DNA of 31,273 nucleotides. Source: an uncultured Slackia sp. GTDB lineage: Bacteria; Actinomycetota; Coriobacteriia; Coriobacteriales; Eggerthellaceae. Of the stretch, positions 30,943 through 31,273 are shown in pieces. The position numbers and the translations under genes are program-made. The DNA lies in contig NZ_CAKTVX010000016.1 in the NCBI RefSeq assembly GCF_934630525.1, positions 1 through 31,273 on the forward strand, written 5' to 3'. Positions within the stretch are counted from its first letter, which is position 1; the number at the start of each line of letters is the position of its first letter. The notes beneath the pieces were generated by a model. It did no database searches. It saw only the letters and a list, made by a program, of their open reading frames with translations, and had not been told where the DNA came from.

Positions 30943-31273
30943 TGGCTCCCCCATTTGATTCGTCTTCCGCTTATGCGGCTCTTGCGACATCATGGCAGCG
31001 AAACCTTGCCCAAACCTTGCCCGTGCGCATGCGCTTTACATGCGATTTCCCCTTTGTTTTCGTTGCGTTTTGCCGCGCGCATCCCTCGCTTTCCCTGTAT
31101 TTCGCACGCGATTTCGGCATGAACATGCGTCAGATTCCATCGGCTTCACGTATGCCTGGCTTCGCGAAACCGACGCAAAACCGCCCTCGCTCCAATAGCG
31201 CGAATGCTCCACGCAAGGCGGCGCAGCTTCGAGCGCTCAAACGACCTTTTTATCTTTTTCTTAAGTCGTGTAC
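30943..31273. other. Leader region upstream of the Tad operon
   Basis: No gene is supported. An 11 nt perfect tandem repeat AAACCTTGCCC lies at 31001-31011 and 31012-31022, about 60 bases before the CpaB-like start, and may be a regulator site. The far end (31250-31273) is AT-rich. No clear promoter was identified. Confidence 0.4.

Noticed and set aside
1..31273. tRNA, rRNA genes or a CRISPR array
   Set aside because: I looked at the intergenic stretches and saw no cloverleaf, no rRNA sequence and no regularly spaced repeats.

Overview
The window is about 31 kb of GC-rich bacterial DNA. Every gene I can support lies on the minus strand, so transcription runs from high to low coordinates. The gene content points to an anaerobic, cell-wall-bearing actinobacterium, most likely Coriobacteriia (Eggerthellaceae type). 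It has a Tat-exported DMSO-reductase-family enzyme with NrfD anchors, ThyX, a DtxR-like regulator beside feo genes, and a Tad pilus locus without a secretin. The taxonomic call is inference from content only; there is no rRNA here.

Region 1 (about 40-10660) is a respiratory locus. An operon encodes a Tat-signal molybdopterin oxidoreductase, a four-cluster ferredoxin subunit and an NrfD anchor. After a hairpin terminator it continues into a small membrane-anchored protein with two CX4CH haem motifs, a DUF4405-type membrane cytochrome and a radical SAM-TorD fusion. Upstream lies a second, translationally coupled operon: an orphan NrfD, a short GntR regulator and a slipin. A roughly 190 bp repeat with a 24 bp internal inverted repeat occurs at each end of this locus (39-229 and 10469-10659), in the same orientation.

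Region 2 (10644-16872) holds a YgjP-like metallopeptidase, a 27-residue hydrophobic peptide gene embedded in strongly structured RNA (candidate type I toxin locus), an iron-type alcohol dehydrogenase, rsmI, a DUF1385 membrane protein with a long acidic insertion, thyX, and a DtxR/MntR-family regulator.

Region 3 (17257-21407) is the ferrous iron uptake locus: feoA, feoA, feoB and a FeoB-associated Cys-rich peptide. A 215 bp MITE-like element with 31 bp perfect terminal inverted repeats and several GC-rich hairpins sit between feoB and the Cys-rich peptide gene. FeoB carries a very acidic insertion of about 125 residues after its first membrane helix.

Region 4 (21620-30942) is one tightly overlapping Tad/Flp pilus operon: CpaB-like, CpaE-like, CpaF, TadB, TadC, two Flp-type prepilins, TadE-like proteins, a large TadG-like protein, a DUF192 protein and a zinc-ribbon protein. 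No prepilin peptidase gene is in the window.

The items most worth following are the repeat pair that brackets the respiratory locus, the small-peptide/structured-RNA locus at 11299-11568, the radical SAM-TorD fusion, and the shared TTGTCATAG-type palindromes upstream of the two respiratory operons.
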